NCBI GenBank assembly: GCA_003116975.1
Contig: BGKB01000126.1
Location: 1-64,000, forward strand
Direction of reading: 5' to 3'
Source of the DNA: Aurantiochytrium sp. KH105
Taxonomy: Eukaryota > Sar > Bigyra > Thraustochytrida > Thraustochytriidae
Length of the DNA stretch: 64,000 nt
The notes under the pieces were generated by a model. That model was not told the DNA's origin and did not search any database. It saw nothing but the letters and a program-made list of their open reading frames with translations. The position numbers and the translations under genes were made by a program. The number at the start of each line of letters is the position of its first letter. Position 1 is the stretch's first letter. Shown piece by piece: positions 20,195 to 30,309 of the stretch.

Positions 20195-21010
20195 TTACCT
20201 GCGGCCAGCATCAGCACCGAAGGTGGCGTCCATGGGGCGATTGATGGCGGAGCGCTCCATGACGCCCCGCGATCCCATGGCGAGACGACCGGTGGCGTTC
20301 GGGTCGGCAGATGGACCTGATGCGTCAGCGCCAAAGGTGAGGTTGCGCGATCGATCGAGACTCATGCGCTGCATGATACCTCGCGAACCGTTGTTCATGC
20401 GCGAGCCCTCGGCCGGATTGGCCGAGGGTCCGGACTTTTCAGCGCCAAAGGTGATGTTCCTGGAGGTGTCGAGGGCCGAGCGGTCCATGATGCCCGCCGA
20501 GCCCATGTTCAACCTCGAGACGCCGGAGAAGCGGGCCTTGGAAAGACTCCAACGTTTGACAAGGCCCTTGCGCGCCTCCTTGGGGGCGATGCTCGGGCCC
20601 TTGAAGCCATTGCGGTCGGCAGCTCGACTAAAGGCGACGATGCCGCTGGTGACGTTGACAATGGAGACGCGGTCGTAGAGATCGGGAACGGTAAAGAGAT
20701 CTGCCTCGGTCATGCTGAGCTCCGAGCGGCATGCGCGCAAAAAGTTGGAAATGTTCTCCATCATCTTAAAGGGCATTTTGCTCTCGTTGATCTTGCGCAC
20801 AGCGCCGGGCTTGACGTGGTTGATCATCAGGCACAAGAGCACGCCATCCTTGAGGGACTCGAGCATGTCGTCACTTTCAAAGGACTTGCCCGACAGTTGC
20901 TCGACATAGTCGCGAACCTTGGCCTCGAGCTCGGGGTCGCGCTTCGAAGCCTCGTGGTCCGCGAGCTCCTTGTCGAGGCCGAACTTGGCCTGGCTACGGA
21001 ATTCGGCCAT
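20195..21010 (-). CDS. Calponin/transgelin-like actin-binding protein
   Basis: A 271-residue protein with one type-3 calponin homology domain at about residues 27-135 (LKDGVLLCLMINHVKPG, KMMENISNFLRACR, LFTVPDLYD). Three calponin-type repeats follow in the C-terminal half, each of the form MGSxGIMxR followed by NITFGA or a close variant. In calponins and transgelins these repeats and the CH domain bind and bundle F-actin in the cytoplasm. Length and domain order match the family. The linker after the CH domain contains a basic stretch. The ATG at 21010 begins MAEFRSQAKFGLDKEL, typical of transgelins. Confidence in the family is high; the exact partner is unknown. Confidence 0.88.
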   Translation of the reverse strand: MAEFRSQAKFGLDKELADHEASKRDPELEAKVRDYVEQLSGKSFESDDMLESLKDGVLLCLMINHVKPGAVRKINESKMPFKMMENISNFLRACRSELSMTEADLFTVPDLYDRVSIVNVTSGIVAFSRAADRNGFKGPSIAPKEARKGLVKRWSLSKARFSGVSRLNMGSAGIMDRSALDTSRNITFGAEKSGPSANPAEGSRMNNGSRGIMQRMSLDRSRNLTFGADASGPSADPNATGRLAMGSRGVMERSAINRPMDATFGADAGRR

Positions 21011-22291
21011 GGCTATGGTCTCGAGCTCGTGCTCGTGCTCGTACTGGTGCTTGTGATTGGCTTTCTTGTTGGGGTGTGCGCTGCTGCTTTTTGGTCGTGG
21101 CCCAGACGCGGTGAGTTGCGGGTTTGCTTGCTTGTGCCTTGCGCGGGGAGGCGGGCAGCACTGCTTTGTTTCGGAGGAGGCCCGTTTATAGACTGGCGCA
21201 CGCTACTTGACTGTGTGATGTGTGAGCAGACAAGCAACGTCTCACATGCAAGTGCACTGCACGGGACCGGTGGCCTTGGCCTTTTCTTGTCCCTTGCTCT
21301 CGTCACCGCGTGCGTCTCGTCACCGTCAGTCACTCGCAATGGTGAAGAATGAGACCCTGACTCGAGTCACCGCCACCACCCGCCTGCCGGTGTGGAAGGT
21401 ATCCGCTCTTCCTTTCCCTCCCTCCCTCTCTCACCCAAAGGCATCGCGCGCGTCGTTGATCGTGTTGCCGAAAGAGGGATGTGTGACTCGGGCGAAGTGT
21501 GCGACGATCGACGGGTATTTATTTATTAGTCAAATGGCGGTACGCGGGCCTTGCCCGCGCGGGCTCCCGAACTCTCGAGCTGCCCTGGCTGCGCATTGAC
21601 ATCCGCAGGGCGCGGAGGTAGCGTCTCTACGCTGCCAGCATCGAGGTTTTAGTACTACTTGCACAGGGGCGGACCTCCTCCAGGTGCTGGAGAGCGTCTC
21701 TCCGGGAGATCGCTGCCGGCCCGAGACAACATTGTGCCCGGGGATCAATCACATCGTGGCCTAGAGCAAAGGAAAAAGACGCTCTTGCCCGCCCGCACGC
21801 CCGCCCGCCCGTGTTTGCTACCCAACTCGCACGCGTGTCCCGAGGTGGTGCGCGGCCAAGGGTGGTCATTTCGCGGAGGCTGCACTAGCGAAGAGGCGCA
21901 GACAGCTCCGCGGTGAGCGAGCGTGCGTCGAACGAGCGAGGGACTCGATCTCGCACAGGCCCGTGCACGCGCCGCGTCCCGTGCTTGCGTGCCCCAGGCC
22001 ATCCGTGCACACCCTGTCTCCCATATCGAGGACACCGCGCGGACCCCTTCCTACGACTACCAGTAGATAGTACTACTAGGCCTAGGCCTGGTATGCGCTC
22101 GCTTTGTCAGAAGCGGCCACGACTCGCTGCGCACGGCGGCGGAGCTTTGGCGCCGCGCGCCGGCAGCGTGATCCGAAAAGCCGTCCCTTGTTTCTCACGA
22201 GCTCCTCCGATTGCGGCCCTGGGAGTGGCCGACTCTGCGTACGCCCAGGATAGCGAACGAGGAGCGGAGAAAGAAAAAAGTAGCAGGCAGG
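21011..22291. other. Divergent intergenic region
   Basis: 1.28 kb between the CH-domain gene and a small membrane-protein candidate on the other strand. GTGCTC-type repeats lie just upstream of the CH start (about 21025-21050). No gene seen. Confidence 0.45.
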
Positions 22292-22630
22292 ATGCTCCTG
22301 CGAATGGCCACGACGCGAGGCGCGAGAGCGCTTGGCGGCGCTGGCCGCAGACGCTTGCACGGTGGCTCTTACTTGAGACAGCAGCAGCAGCAGCTGCATC
22401 AGACGCAAGAGAGAAAACCTGTCCCCGTGCCGACCGAAACCCTGCTGTTCAGGGTAACCAATCCCGAGCTCTTGGCGGATCCGAAACGCCGCGGTTCGTG
22501 GGCGCTCGTCGCGCTCGTCTGGATCATTGGCGGAGGTTACTACTATTATCTTCGGCAGCAAGAAATTGCGCAAGACTTGAGTATGGATACGGCGCAGGTT
22601 GGTCCAAGGAAACGTAACGGTGACTACTAG
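22292..22630 (+). CDS. Small candidate mitochondrial inner-membrane protein
   Basis: 112 residues from the ATG at 22292. The N-terminus (MLLRMATTRGARALGGAG, then RRR) is Arg/Ala/Leu-rich without acids, as in a mitochondrial presequence. A Gln run follows, and one membrane span at about residues 74-93 (SWALVALVWIIGGGYYYYL), then a short charged tail. I do not recognise the family; size and layout resemble small respiratory-chain or assembly subunits. The ATG at 22292 is preferred over upstream starts because it opens the presequence. It is divergent from the CH-domain gene. Confidence 0.45.
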   Translation: MLLRMATTRGARALGGAGRRRLHGGSYLRQQQQQLHQTQERKPVPVPTETLLFRVTNPELLADPKRRGSWALVALVWIIGGGYYYYLRQQEIAQDLSMDTAQVGPRKRNGDY

Positions 22631-23153
22631 TAAATCTCCAGGTGTTTCGACTCCAGGTGACACCGTGACCGCAAAATGTAACCAAGTTAAGCTGCCCTGC
22701 AGAGGGGCGCGGTTGGCGACTTGACTTAGCGTCAAAATCGGGCTTGACAGCGCCAAACGAGGGCTCTATTTCTGACTGGTTTGGCAGAGAAGAAATCGAT
22801 ATTTGTATTTTTCTGACAATCACCTGAAAAGGTCTTGGAAAGTCACGTACAAATCGAGCTGGCGTGCCGATCTCTTTTCTCCTCTGTTTCTCGATTCACA
22901 AGCCTTTTGGTTGGAAGAGCATCATCGAATGGCACGATTGTGACAAACTCGCTCTTTTGCTCGCTTTCACCAAGCGTTGAAAATTTGAAAGACAATACAC
23001 AACCAAGTAAGCATTCATTTACCTATACATGTCGCTTGCAGGTTTTACTTGTTTGCTTGAGTCACAGGGCGCACGCAGTTAGATGGACTGCCAAAGACAT
23101 GAGAGCGAGATCGAGATTGGCCGTGAGTGCGATTGGCATTGTTCCATTTCCAT
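22631..23153. other. Intergenic
   Basis: About 520 bp, less GC-rich than its surroundings, between a plus-strand and a minus-strand 3' end; no gene or notable repeat seen. Confidence 0.5.
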
Positions 23154-25088
23154 TTACAAATCATAGATGGAGGTGCCGTTCGCAGCGAGAAAGAGCTGGT
23201 GTAGCTGAATCATACAGACGGGCTCGATGATGTTGAACTCGGTACTGCCCATGGAAAGATTGATGAAGGACATGGTCATGAGCGGAAACCCGAGAAAAGG
23301 GTTCACAAAGGTCGCGAGTGGAATGCCGAGACTGAGACCAATGATTCCGTCCTTGGCACCGACGACTGCCATCTTCTTGATCATGTCCTTTTTGTCAGCA
23401 TAAACAAAGTCCTCGTCGCGCACCTTGGCCCGGAGCGCAAAAACTTCGAGAAGGAGCAAAACGTATTTCCCGAAGCCCGGTTTGACCTTTTCGATATTTG
23501 TAATAATGGACGGAATTTGGAAGCTCTCCTTGAGTTGGAAGAGCTCCTCGTCTTCTTCTGCGGCACCCACGGTGCCCGCTTCGAGCTCTGCCTTGAAATC
23601 TCGCTTGCTCTTTGCGCGGCGCTTGGGGCTGAGCAAAGACAGCTTGCTCCTTTTCTTGGCCACCATTTTCTTTTTCCCGCGCGCAGGCTCCGGCGCAGTC
23701 TTGCTTGCGTTGCTTGTGCCGGTGGACTGCGCATCGTCTGCATCAGCATCCTCCTTGTCGGCCATGGCAAGCTCGTCGAGTTCGAGCCCTGCGGCGTGGC
23801 TCGCTCCCTTTGCATGTGCGGTCTCGCTCAAGTTCATGGATATCGCAGGAGCCAGAGGCTCATCGTCGTCCTCGTTTTCGCCGTCGTGATCATCGTCCTC
23901 TTCGACGTCAGTACGGACTTGGTCCTGGTCCTGGTGCAGGTGAAAGTCGATGTGGTCCCCAACCGCGACAGCCTCGCTGGTGGAGCCAATCGTATCGTCT
24001 GTATCCATGGTGTCCTTGCGGCGTTCAGGCTGCTGTAGTGCGTCGAGCTCATCGATGGGCTCGACGGCCTCTGACTTGGAAACGTCTTGGCCAAAAACAA
24101 CTCCTCGAAGCTCAGGCCCTGCTTGCTCGTAAACAATGGCACGGATGAGCATGACAGCGTTGGCGCCGAGACGAGCTTCGATGTTGCGCTGCAACTTGGA
24201 GTAGAATTTCTGTTCAGCCTTGTCGAGCACGGGAGACTCCCCGGCGAGAAAATCGGCGTCAGCGGCCCGCTTGGCAGCGCGATTTGATATGCCCGTAGTT
24301 AAACGCGTGGGAATTCGCCAGTCGCCGCTGGATAAGATCATTTTGGCAGAGAGGTTGAGCGCTGTTGCAACCTTGAGCAAGGTGTGAATCCACGTGGACT
24401 GGCTGAGCACGCGTACCGCCCGAAGCGCCGTATTTGTCCTGGATCGAATGCCAAAGAGTTTCTTGAAGATAATGTCATGAGCATCCGTTTCGTCGTTAAA
24501 GGAGACGCCCGTGCGGCGGATGAGAAGCATGTCCATGATCGTTTCGCGATCAATGCGATTCATTGTCTTGAGCAAACGAAAGGCCGGGCCGTACCCGGCG
24601 CTTTGGGCGCTAAGCGCCAACGAGTTGGAAAGTTCCATGGAGATGGGCTCAAAGGTGGCGGCGGTCTTAGTCTTGCGCGGCGCAGATTTTGCGGAGCGCA
24701 CGGACTCGCTCGAGTTCTTGCGCTCGCGAAAGGATTTTTTCCTGGACGAGTACATTTTGCGGATAAGAGTTTTCCCGAGAGACCGACTAGATCGCCCAGA
24801 CTGTGTACTTTTCACGTCATCGTCTTCATCGTCATCGTTGGCATTGTCCTCGTCACCGGTCTCGGCATCTTCAACGCCGCCATCCGTGTCGGTGTCGGCG
24901 TCTGCCGCGGACATGAAGGCATTTTCTGCATCAGTGAGCTCATCGAGCGCTGCTTGTTGTTCGCGGGCGTGCTTGGCCTGCTCTGCGTCGTCGTGGTCCC
25001 CGCTTTCGAGACCCTTTTCGCGGCTGCTCTTTTTGCGCGCCGCGTTCACCATATCCTTGCCCATGCTGGCAATGTCAAAGAGCGCCAT
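23154..25088 (-). CDS. Uncharacterised 644-residue protein
   Basis: I do not recognise a family. The protein alternates acidic low-complexity stretches (about residues 40-95, 355-420 and 440-470) with basic ones (RKKSFRERK; KKKMVAKKRSK). Two blocks have normal globular composition: about 145-325 (with MNRIDRETIMDMLLIRRTG and a W-I-H-T-L-L-K helix) and about 520-644. The final block has a hydrophobic 35-residue stretch near 585-620 (GIIGLSLGIPLATFVNPF) that could be a re-entrant or paired membrane segment. There is no signal peptide. The initiator ATG at 25088 is the first in frame after a repeat-rich leader. Coding status is strongly supported by composition; the role is unknown, perhaps membrane-linked. 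Confidence 0.75.
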   Translation of the reverse strand: MALFDIASMGKDMVNAARKKSSREKGLESGDHDDAEQAKHAREQQAALDELTDAENAFMSAADADTDTDGGVEDAETGDEDNANDDDEDDDVKSTQSGRSSRSLGKTLIRKMYSSRKKSFRERKNSSESVRSAKSAPRKTKTAATFEPISMELSNSLALSAQSAGYGPAFRLLKTMNRIDRETIMDMLLIRRTGVSFNDETDAHDIIFKKLFGIRSRTNTALRAVRVLSQSTWIHTLLKVATALNLSAKMILSSGDWRIPTRLTTGISNRAAKRAADADFLAGESPVLDKAEQKFYSKLQRNIEARLGANAVMLIRAIVYEQAGPELRGVVFGQDVSKSEAVEPIDELDALQQPERRKDTMDTDDTIGSTSEAVAVGDHIDFHLHQDQDQVRTDVEEDDDHDGENEDDDEPLAPAISMNLSETAHAKGASHAAGLELDELAMADKEDADADDAQSTGTSNASKTAPEPARGKKKMVAKKRSKLSLLSPKRRAKSKRDFKAELEAGTVGAAEEDEELFQLKESFQIPSIITNIEKVKPGFGKYVLLLLEVFALRAKVRDEDFVYADKKDMIKKMAVVGAKDGIIGLSLGIPLATFVNPFLGFPLMTMSFINLSMGSTEFNIIEPVCMIQLHQLFLAANGTSIYDL

Positions 25089-26048
25089 GGTGCCTGGCCT
25101 GCAAAGTCAGGGTGGTGCCTTACGGCGTCAGACCGCCGAGGAGCGAGCGCCGCGGCGTCGGCCGAGGAAGAAGAGTCAGTCTTCGCGGCCTCTGACCGAT
25201 GTAGGTCTTCCCGAGATCCCCAAGCAGCGCGGCGACCACCTCTGCCTCGCTCCCTGCCTCTGCCTCTGCCTCTTTGGCGTCTACCAGCCTCAAGCTGTCT
25301 GTCTGTCTGTCTGCCTGCCTGCCTGTCTGCCTGTCTGCCTGCTGGCCGCTCCCTCGGCGCAGTCGCGTCGGTCTGCGCAGTCGCGTAGGCCCTGCGCAAA
25401 ACGCTCGCGCTGGCACCGACAGCCAGCCTGCCTGCTGAGCTCGGTGACCGGTTAGTTCCGTGTTTGCGTCGGGTCTTGCTTGCCCCGGCTGCTCGCTCGC
25501 TCGCTTGCTCCTCCGAGTTCGCCGCGGCCGCAGTGAGGGGCACCTCCCAGTCGCTCGCTCTCGCTCGTGGTCGCTGTGCACAGTCAACTTCTATGCACGC
25601 ACGCAGGCACGCAGGCACGCACGCACGCAAGCGCGGCCCGAGCTTGTGCTTGTGCTTGTGCTTGTGCTTTACGTCTGTGCCTCGCCGAGCCTTGTGCAAG
25701 AGGCAGCAGCCACAGAGGAACCGGCCTGCCTGAAAAAGAGGAGCAGCTGCAGCAGCACGTGAAGAGCGGCTGAACTGACGCCGCTAGAGTCAGTGACTCT
25801 GGCGAGCGAGCGATTCGAGCAACAGCTGCAAGCGGCTGCATGCAAGGAAGCAAGGGATGCGGCAGCCAGCTACAGCTGGCTGGCTCATCGACGAGGAGGT
25901 GCAGGGTGTCAGGTGTCGGAGACGCAAACTTGCACATAGGGACTGATGTGAAGTAGTAGTAGGCGTAGAACATCGAGAATTATCAAAGATGGCAACGATT
26001 GTTAGGTCGTGCCGGAAATATGGTAACATGATCATTTTGCCCGACGGA
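25089..26048. other. Intergenic between tandem minus-strand genes
   Basis: 960 bp with the leader of the 644-residue protein gene. Contains CTGT/CTGC tetranucleotides (25294-25342), CGCA/GGCA units (about 25595-25630) and CTTGTG units (about 25645-25670). No gene seen. Confidence 0.5.
25294..25342. repeat. (CTGT/CTGC)n repeat
   Basis: Mixed CTGT and CTGC tetranucleotides about 210 nt upstream of a start codon. Confidence 0.85.
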
Positions 26049-28208
26049 TCAAGGATCTCTGGCATGAACCCCATCCTCGTCATTCTCTTCTTCTTCTTCT
26101 TCTTCTTCTTCTTCTTCGTCGTCGTCGTCATCGTCGCCCTCATCGTTGTCAATGTCAAAGAGTTGCAGGCGGCCATTGTCAACAAAGACGAGGGCGACGC
26201 CTCTTGAAGCCTGGCAAATGAGACCTGTGGTCCGACGATTGGCAGGTTGAAGTAGTCTCGAGCGTAGTTCTGGCCCAGCTTCTGAAGATGGATCTACAGA
26301 CGAGAGGGACACCTGCGCGAGCGCACGGCGTCCCTCCTTGTCCTCATAGGTGATGAGAAGGTCATCGGGGCGGTAGAATCGCAAATCATGTATCATCTTG
26401 ACCGTAGGGAGTGTAATGTCTCGCGAGGCGCCGTCCTTGGAGATGAGAGCAATGCGGTCTTGCGCCCCGTCGGCCGCTAAAGCCGCGAGCCAGGATCCAT
26501 CCTCTGCAAATCCGACGTCCACGCGCCGCGGGTGAGCACGTGGCAAGATTTTGTTGTCCGTGGGGCGAAAGGATCCACTGACAGCATCTGAAGTCATGTG
26601 GAAAGCAGCGTCCCAGGTCTTTTGCAAGCCACCGAGCACGGCGCGCAAAGAGTCGTTCGTGATTGAATGCAACGAGGCAGTGCTGTAAATGGGGGAACTA
26701 TCCGCAGAGGACAGCTTGGCGGCATCAAAGTGCTCCGAGACGTGAGGGTGGAGAAGCTGGCGGCTGAGCAAGCGCACAAGGCGGTCAATATCAACGTGCG
26801 CAATATGTTTGACGTTGGAGCGACGATGCTGATTCGTTTTGAACCACACGGTCTGCAGCCAGACCGAGTAGGCGGCAAAGTTTGCGCGCGCGTCACGCGT
26901 GAGCGCAAGTACCTCTTGAGACTTGAGAAGAAGCTGCTGCGAGGCGCTGAGAAGTTGCTGCGTGGTCTGCTTGCGGAGCCCGATGATCGCAAATCGTTCT
27001 TCCCAGCGCGCGAGACCGTGCAGGTCCTCGAGTCGAAAGACGAGCGCTTCTGCGGCCCGCGCTAGCTTGCGCGTGCAGGTGTCCTCCATTGTGGCACAGG
27101 CCGTGTCGAGCGCCTTGGCCAGGCGCATGAGGCTGTGTTCTTGAATATGATCAATGTAGTGTTGCAGCGGCAAGCTCGTCACGCCGCATGTAAGCATCAT
27201 AAAGAGCTCTTGCTCCGCGGTATTGGGCCGTTGAAAGTTGTCGAGCTGCTGCTGCAGCGGCTCGAGGTGGTTGCGAAGTGCCGTCGTGGCGCTGGCCCAC
27301 GCCTTGCTCATTTCCTGCAGGGCCTTTTCGGCAAAGGCAATGAGCTCGCCAATGTGGCCGTACTGTGCAGCAACATGCCGGAGCTCGTCCGATCGCTCGG
27401 CCAGAAGCGAGGTGTCCACCGTGACCACGCGAAGTTCCTCTCCACGCTGGAGCACCGTGAGCAACGTTTGCATGTCTCGCGAGAGCTTGACGAGACGCAC
27501 ACTCGGGTTAGAGTCTACGTTGCCATTGGCGGGCTGCCGAAAGGCGCCCGCCAGGTCGATGCAGCCAACTGGAAAGTAGCCAAAGGCGCCAAGGGTGACT
27601 ACGCCGCTGGTGTCCCCGCTGACAAGGACCTCGAGCGTCTCACGAGACTTGTTTTCAACGCCAAAGAGGGGCATGTCCATGAGCGCGGAGGCGTATGATT
27701 TGAAGCCAAGAAGCTGGCCCATGTCGACCTCGGGGAGAAGGGCCGCGCGATCTTGAAAATCGTGCTTGGGGACTGCGTCTGGGCCGTTGCTGCGACGCTC
27801 TTGGGCAGCCCATGTCATGGCGACGATGGCCTTTTTGTGCGGGCGCGCATTCTGCGCGAGCGAGTACTCTTCTCCGTTTTCGACATCAAAGAGCGCAACA
27901 GCGCCATCCTCTTGACCGACGCCAAGGGCCTTGCCATCGGGTCTCCAGGCAAGGCAGCTTACGCCACAGGCTGCGAGAAAGACACGCTCCCACTTAATGC
28001 TGCGTTGAACGACCATTTGGTGTCCGTTCGCGAGCGCCACAAGGTCCATGACCGGGCAGCACGAGGCCTGCCGCAGAGCTAGCGCCACGGACTCGTCGCC
28101 CTCATCGCCCAGGGCGTAGTCCGGTTGCGCACTACTATTATTGTTATTTCCTCCGGGTGCCTTGGTTAGCGGGACGCTACGGTCCTGCAGCAGGTCGAAG
28201 CTCGCCAT
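26049..28208 (-). CDS. APC4: Anaphase-promoting complex subunit 4
   Basis: 719 residues from the Met at 28208 (MASFDLLQDRSVPL). APC4 is a scaffold subunit of the APC/C, the E3 ligase that ubiquitinates securin and cyclins to drive mitotic exit. The N-terminal part is a WD40-like propeller with the family's first blade (MVVQRSIKWERVF, VSCLAWRPDGKALGVG, GAVALFDVENGE). The middle holds the helical APC4 insertion (ELIAFAEKALQEMSKAW, TCGVTSLPLQHYIDHI, FRLEDLHGLARWEERF), and the C-terminus returns to propeller strands. It ends in a long Glu/Asp run encoded by GAA repeats. An upstream in-frame extension of 44 codons is basic and not conserved-looking. It is divergent from the CAP-Gly/WD40 gene. Length is in the family range. 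Confidence 0.88.
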   Translation of the reverse strand: MASFDLLQDRSVPLTKAPGGNNNNSSAQPDYALGDEGDESVALALRQASCCPVMDLVALANGHQMVVQRSIKWERVFLAACGVSCLAWRPDGKALGVGQEDGAVALFDVENGEEYSLAQNARPHKKAIVAMTWAAQERRSNGPDAVPKHDFQDRAALLPEVDMGQLLGFKSYASALMDMPLFGVENKSRETLEVLVSGDTSGVVTLGAFGYFPVGCIDLAGAFRQPANGNVDSNPSVRLVKLSRDMQTLLTVLQRGEELRVVTVDTSLLAERSDELRHVAAQYGHIGELIAFAEKALQEMSKAWASATTALRNHLEPLQQQLDNFQRPNTAEQELFMMLTCGVTSLPLQHYIDHIQEHSLMRLAKALDTACATMEDTCTRKLARAAEALVFRLEDLHGLARWEERFAIIGLRKQTTQQLLSASQQLLLKSQEVLALTRDARANFAAYSVWLQTVWFKTNQHRRSNVKHIAHVDIDRLVRLLSRQLLHPHVSEHFDAAKLSSADSSPIYSTASLHSITNDSLRAVLGGLQKTWDAAFHMTSDAVSGSFRPTDNKILPRAHPRRVDVGFAEDGSWLAALAADGAQDRIALISKDGASRDITLPTVKMIHDLRFYRPDDLLITYEDKEGRRALAQVSLSSVDPSSEAGPELRSRLLQPANRRTTGLICQASRGVALVFVDNGRLQLFDIDNDEGDDDDDDEEEEEEEEEEENDEDGVHARDP
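26084..26127. repeat. (TTC)n/(GTC)n triplet run inside APC4
   Basis: About ten TTC triplets then GTC triplets on the plus strand, encoding the acidic C-terminal tail of APC4. Confidence 0.9.
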
Positions 28209-28779
28209 CGCGCCCGCCCTGCGTGTGTCTCCTCGCGTCGCGTATCGCTGCGATGCGCCGGCCGAGCGACCGAGCAAGCGACCGAGCGATCTCGCTTTGC
28301 CCCGAGCGGTTTTGACCCAACTTGATTTGAGCGACAACACTCACCCAAAACGTTATGTAAGGCATCTCTCACAGTCAAACGCAGGAACCTTTCTGCGAAC
28401 AATGAGCCAGCCAGCCAGACGAGGGGTGATGATGGGCGAGCGATGAAAGGGCAGAACCCTGTACAGGCCTACTATACGCCAAAAGATGGGCTCTTTGCTA
28501 GATGGTTCGAAGTCGCTACTTTCGATTGACTGCGAGTGAAGGAAAGGGCGGTGACGAGGAAAATGTCAAAAATGGATGCTGATGCTGCTGCTGCTGCTGC
28601 TTGGTTGGTTGACTAGGCATAGCTGACTACTGCATGCCGGGGTTGGCTGGCCTTGCCATGGCAGCCTGCTGTCTGCGCACGAGATCTACAATTATCCTTT
28701 GACACCACTTGTTCTCTTTTTTGACTAGTGTTTCGCTCAACGGTTGAGAGCAAGCAAGCAAAAGCAAGCAAGCAAGCAA

Positions 28780-28826
<47 letters not shown>

Positions 28827-28845
28827 GACAAAAGTCTTTGTGAAG
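28209..28845. promoter_or_regulatory. Divergent region APC4 / CAP-Gly-WD40
   Basis: 637 bp between divergent start codons. It includes GCT triplets near 28580-28600 and a long CAAG repeat at 28749-28827 directly before the CAP-Gly/WD40 start codon. Confidence 0.5.
28749..28827 (+). repeat. (CAAG)n repeat
   Basis: About 19 CAAG units with two AAAG-type interruptions, ending 18 nt before the CAP-Gly/WD40 start codon. In frame it would read Ala-Ser-Lys-Gln repeats, but it is more likely leader. Confidence 0.9.
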
Positions 28846-30309
28846 ATGGGCGGCTTTGCGCTGGGCGACGCGGTGCGCGTACGCGCGACGCGCGCAAGAG
28901 GCGTGGTCGCGTACGTAGGAGGTCTAAGTGGCAAGGACGGCATTTTCTACGGTGTTGAACTGCAGCGCGGGGCGCCAGGAGGCCGCAACGATGGTTCGTG
29001 CGAGGGAACGCGTTACTTTCGTTGCGCGCCAGGCCAAGGCGTCTTCGTGCGCGAGACAAACCTAGAGGGCCTTGGTGCGGCGCGCTCGCACCAGCGCCAT
29101 GAACTCTACGAATTCGCCGATGAAATGGCGGGCAGCGAAGCGGCAGAGTCGAAGATGCTCGTGTCCCACGAGGAATCCAAGGGTGCCTCGCGATCTCAAG
29201 GTCCCGCGGTGGGAGCTGGCGGTGCTTTCCGAACGTGCGCAACAGACACAAATGGATGGAAACGCGGACCCGTGCGGCCAGAGGGCGTTGCCATGGACGT
29301 CTCGGACCGACCGCTTCTCTGCGCCGCCATTTCGCCCGATGGCCAAGAGTGCGTCGTGGGCGGCACGGACCACGGACTCAAGATCTTTTCCTTGGTCAAA
29401 GGTAAGATGATCCGAAATCTGTACAGCAAAACTGCAGGTCATGCAGAGTGGGTCACGGATGTGTCATATTGTCCCGACGGAACGATTCTCAGCGCTGGTA
29501 TGGATGCCAAGCTCTGTCTATGGCGAGGCCCACGTTGTGATGATCTTCTCGGTCACCGTGGGTCCATCTCGCGGGCACTGGTCACTGCAACAGGTACGCA
29601 TGCCCTCAGTTGCGGATACGACAAGACGCTACGAATATGGACCTTGCGCTCGCAAACAGAAGCCTCGTGCGTTCGTGCGCACAAGGCCCCAATTCTTGAT
29701 ATGACCTTGTCAAAGGCTGGCCTCGTTCTCACGGGCGCGCGAGATGGCACAGCTACAATTTGGGATCTACAAGGTCGGGCACCGGCAGCTATCTTTCAGG
29801 AAGACAGCCATTCCGGGCATGTGACGAGTCTGCACACGTGGGACAATGTGTCCTTTGCGACGGGAGACCAAGCTGGCTTCGTACGATTGCTCGATCCTCG
29901 GAGCCGTGGCAACAATGAATCTTCCCACTCGATGGCGTGCTTGCACGCAGGCGGAGCCGTAAATGCGATTCGCACGTCCTTTGAAAGCGATATTCTCATC
30001 TCGGCCGGTGCGGACAGACGTGTGGTTGCAAGCGATCTTCGCAAGCTGGACCGTCCTGTTTGGGTGGCCGAGGGCCAGCACACGGACTTTATCTACAGTC
30101 TACACGTGGCTGGCGACCTGGTGTTGTCTGGATCTGGTAATGGAACGCTGCTGTTTCACGAGGTCCGATCCGGGAAGTTGCTGTATGGCCTTGGAGCTAA
30201 TCAGGCGGCCATTCGCACGATTGACTCGCATGGAAATCGCTTGCTCGTTGCTGGCGATGACGGCAATGCCATTGCCTATGAATTCGACTCTCATTCCTTT
30301 GAAGGTTGA
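28846..30309 (+). CDS. CAP-Gly and WD40 repeat protein
   Basis: 487 residues from the ATG at 28846. Residues 3-73 are a CAP-Gly domain (FALGDAVRV, DGIFYGVEL, GRNDGS in place of the usual GKNDGS, YFRCAPGQGVFV), a module that binds the C-terminal EEY of tubulin or EB proteins. After a linker, residues about 145-487 form a WD40 propeller with roughly seven blades (for example HAEWVTDVSYCPDGTILSAG, GHRGSISRALVTATGTHALS, HTDFIYSLHVAGDLVLSG). A microtubule-associated role is inferred, comparable in logic to EMAP-like proteins, which however use a different N-terminal module. The start is chosen after the CAAG repeat. It shares the upstream region with divergent APC4. Confidence 0.82.
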   Translation: MGGFALGDAVRVRATRARGVVAYVGGLSGKDGIFYGVELQRGAPGGRNDGSCEGTRYFRCAPGQGVFVRETNLEGLGAARSHQRHELYEFADEMAGSEAAESKMLVSHEESKGASRSQGPAVGAGGAFRTCATDTNGWKRGPVRPEGVAMDVSDRPLLCAAISPDGQECVVGGTDHGLKIFSLVKGKMIRNLYSKTAGHAEWVTDVSYCPDGTILSAGMDAKLCLWRGPRCDDLLGHRGSISRALVTATGTHALSCGYDKTLRIWTLRSQTEASCVRAHKAPILDMTLSKAGLVLTGARDGTATIWDLQGRAPAAIFQEDSHSGHVTSLHTWDNVSFATGDQAGFVRLLDPRSRGNNESSHSMACLHAGGAVNAIRTSFESDILISAGADRRVVASDLRKLDRPVWVAEGQHTDFIYSLHVAGDLVLSGSGNGTLLFHEVRSGKLLYGLGANQAAIRTIDSHGNRLLVAGDDGNAIAYEFDSHSFEG

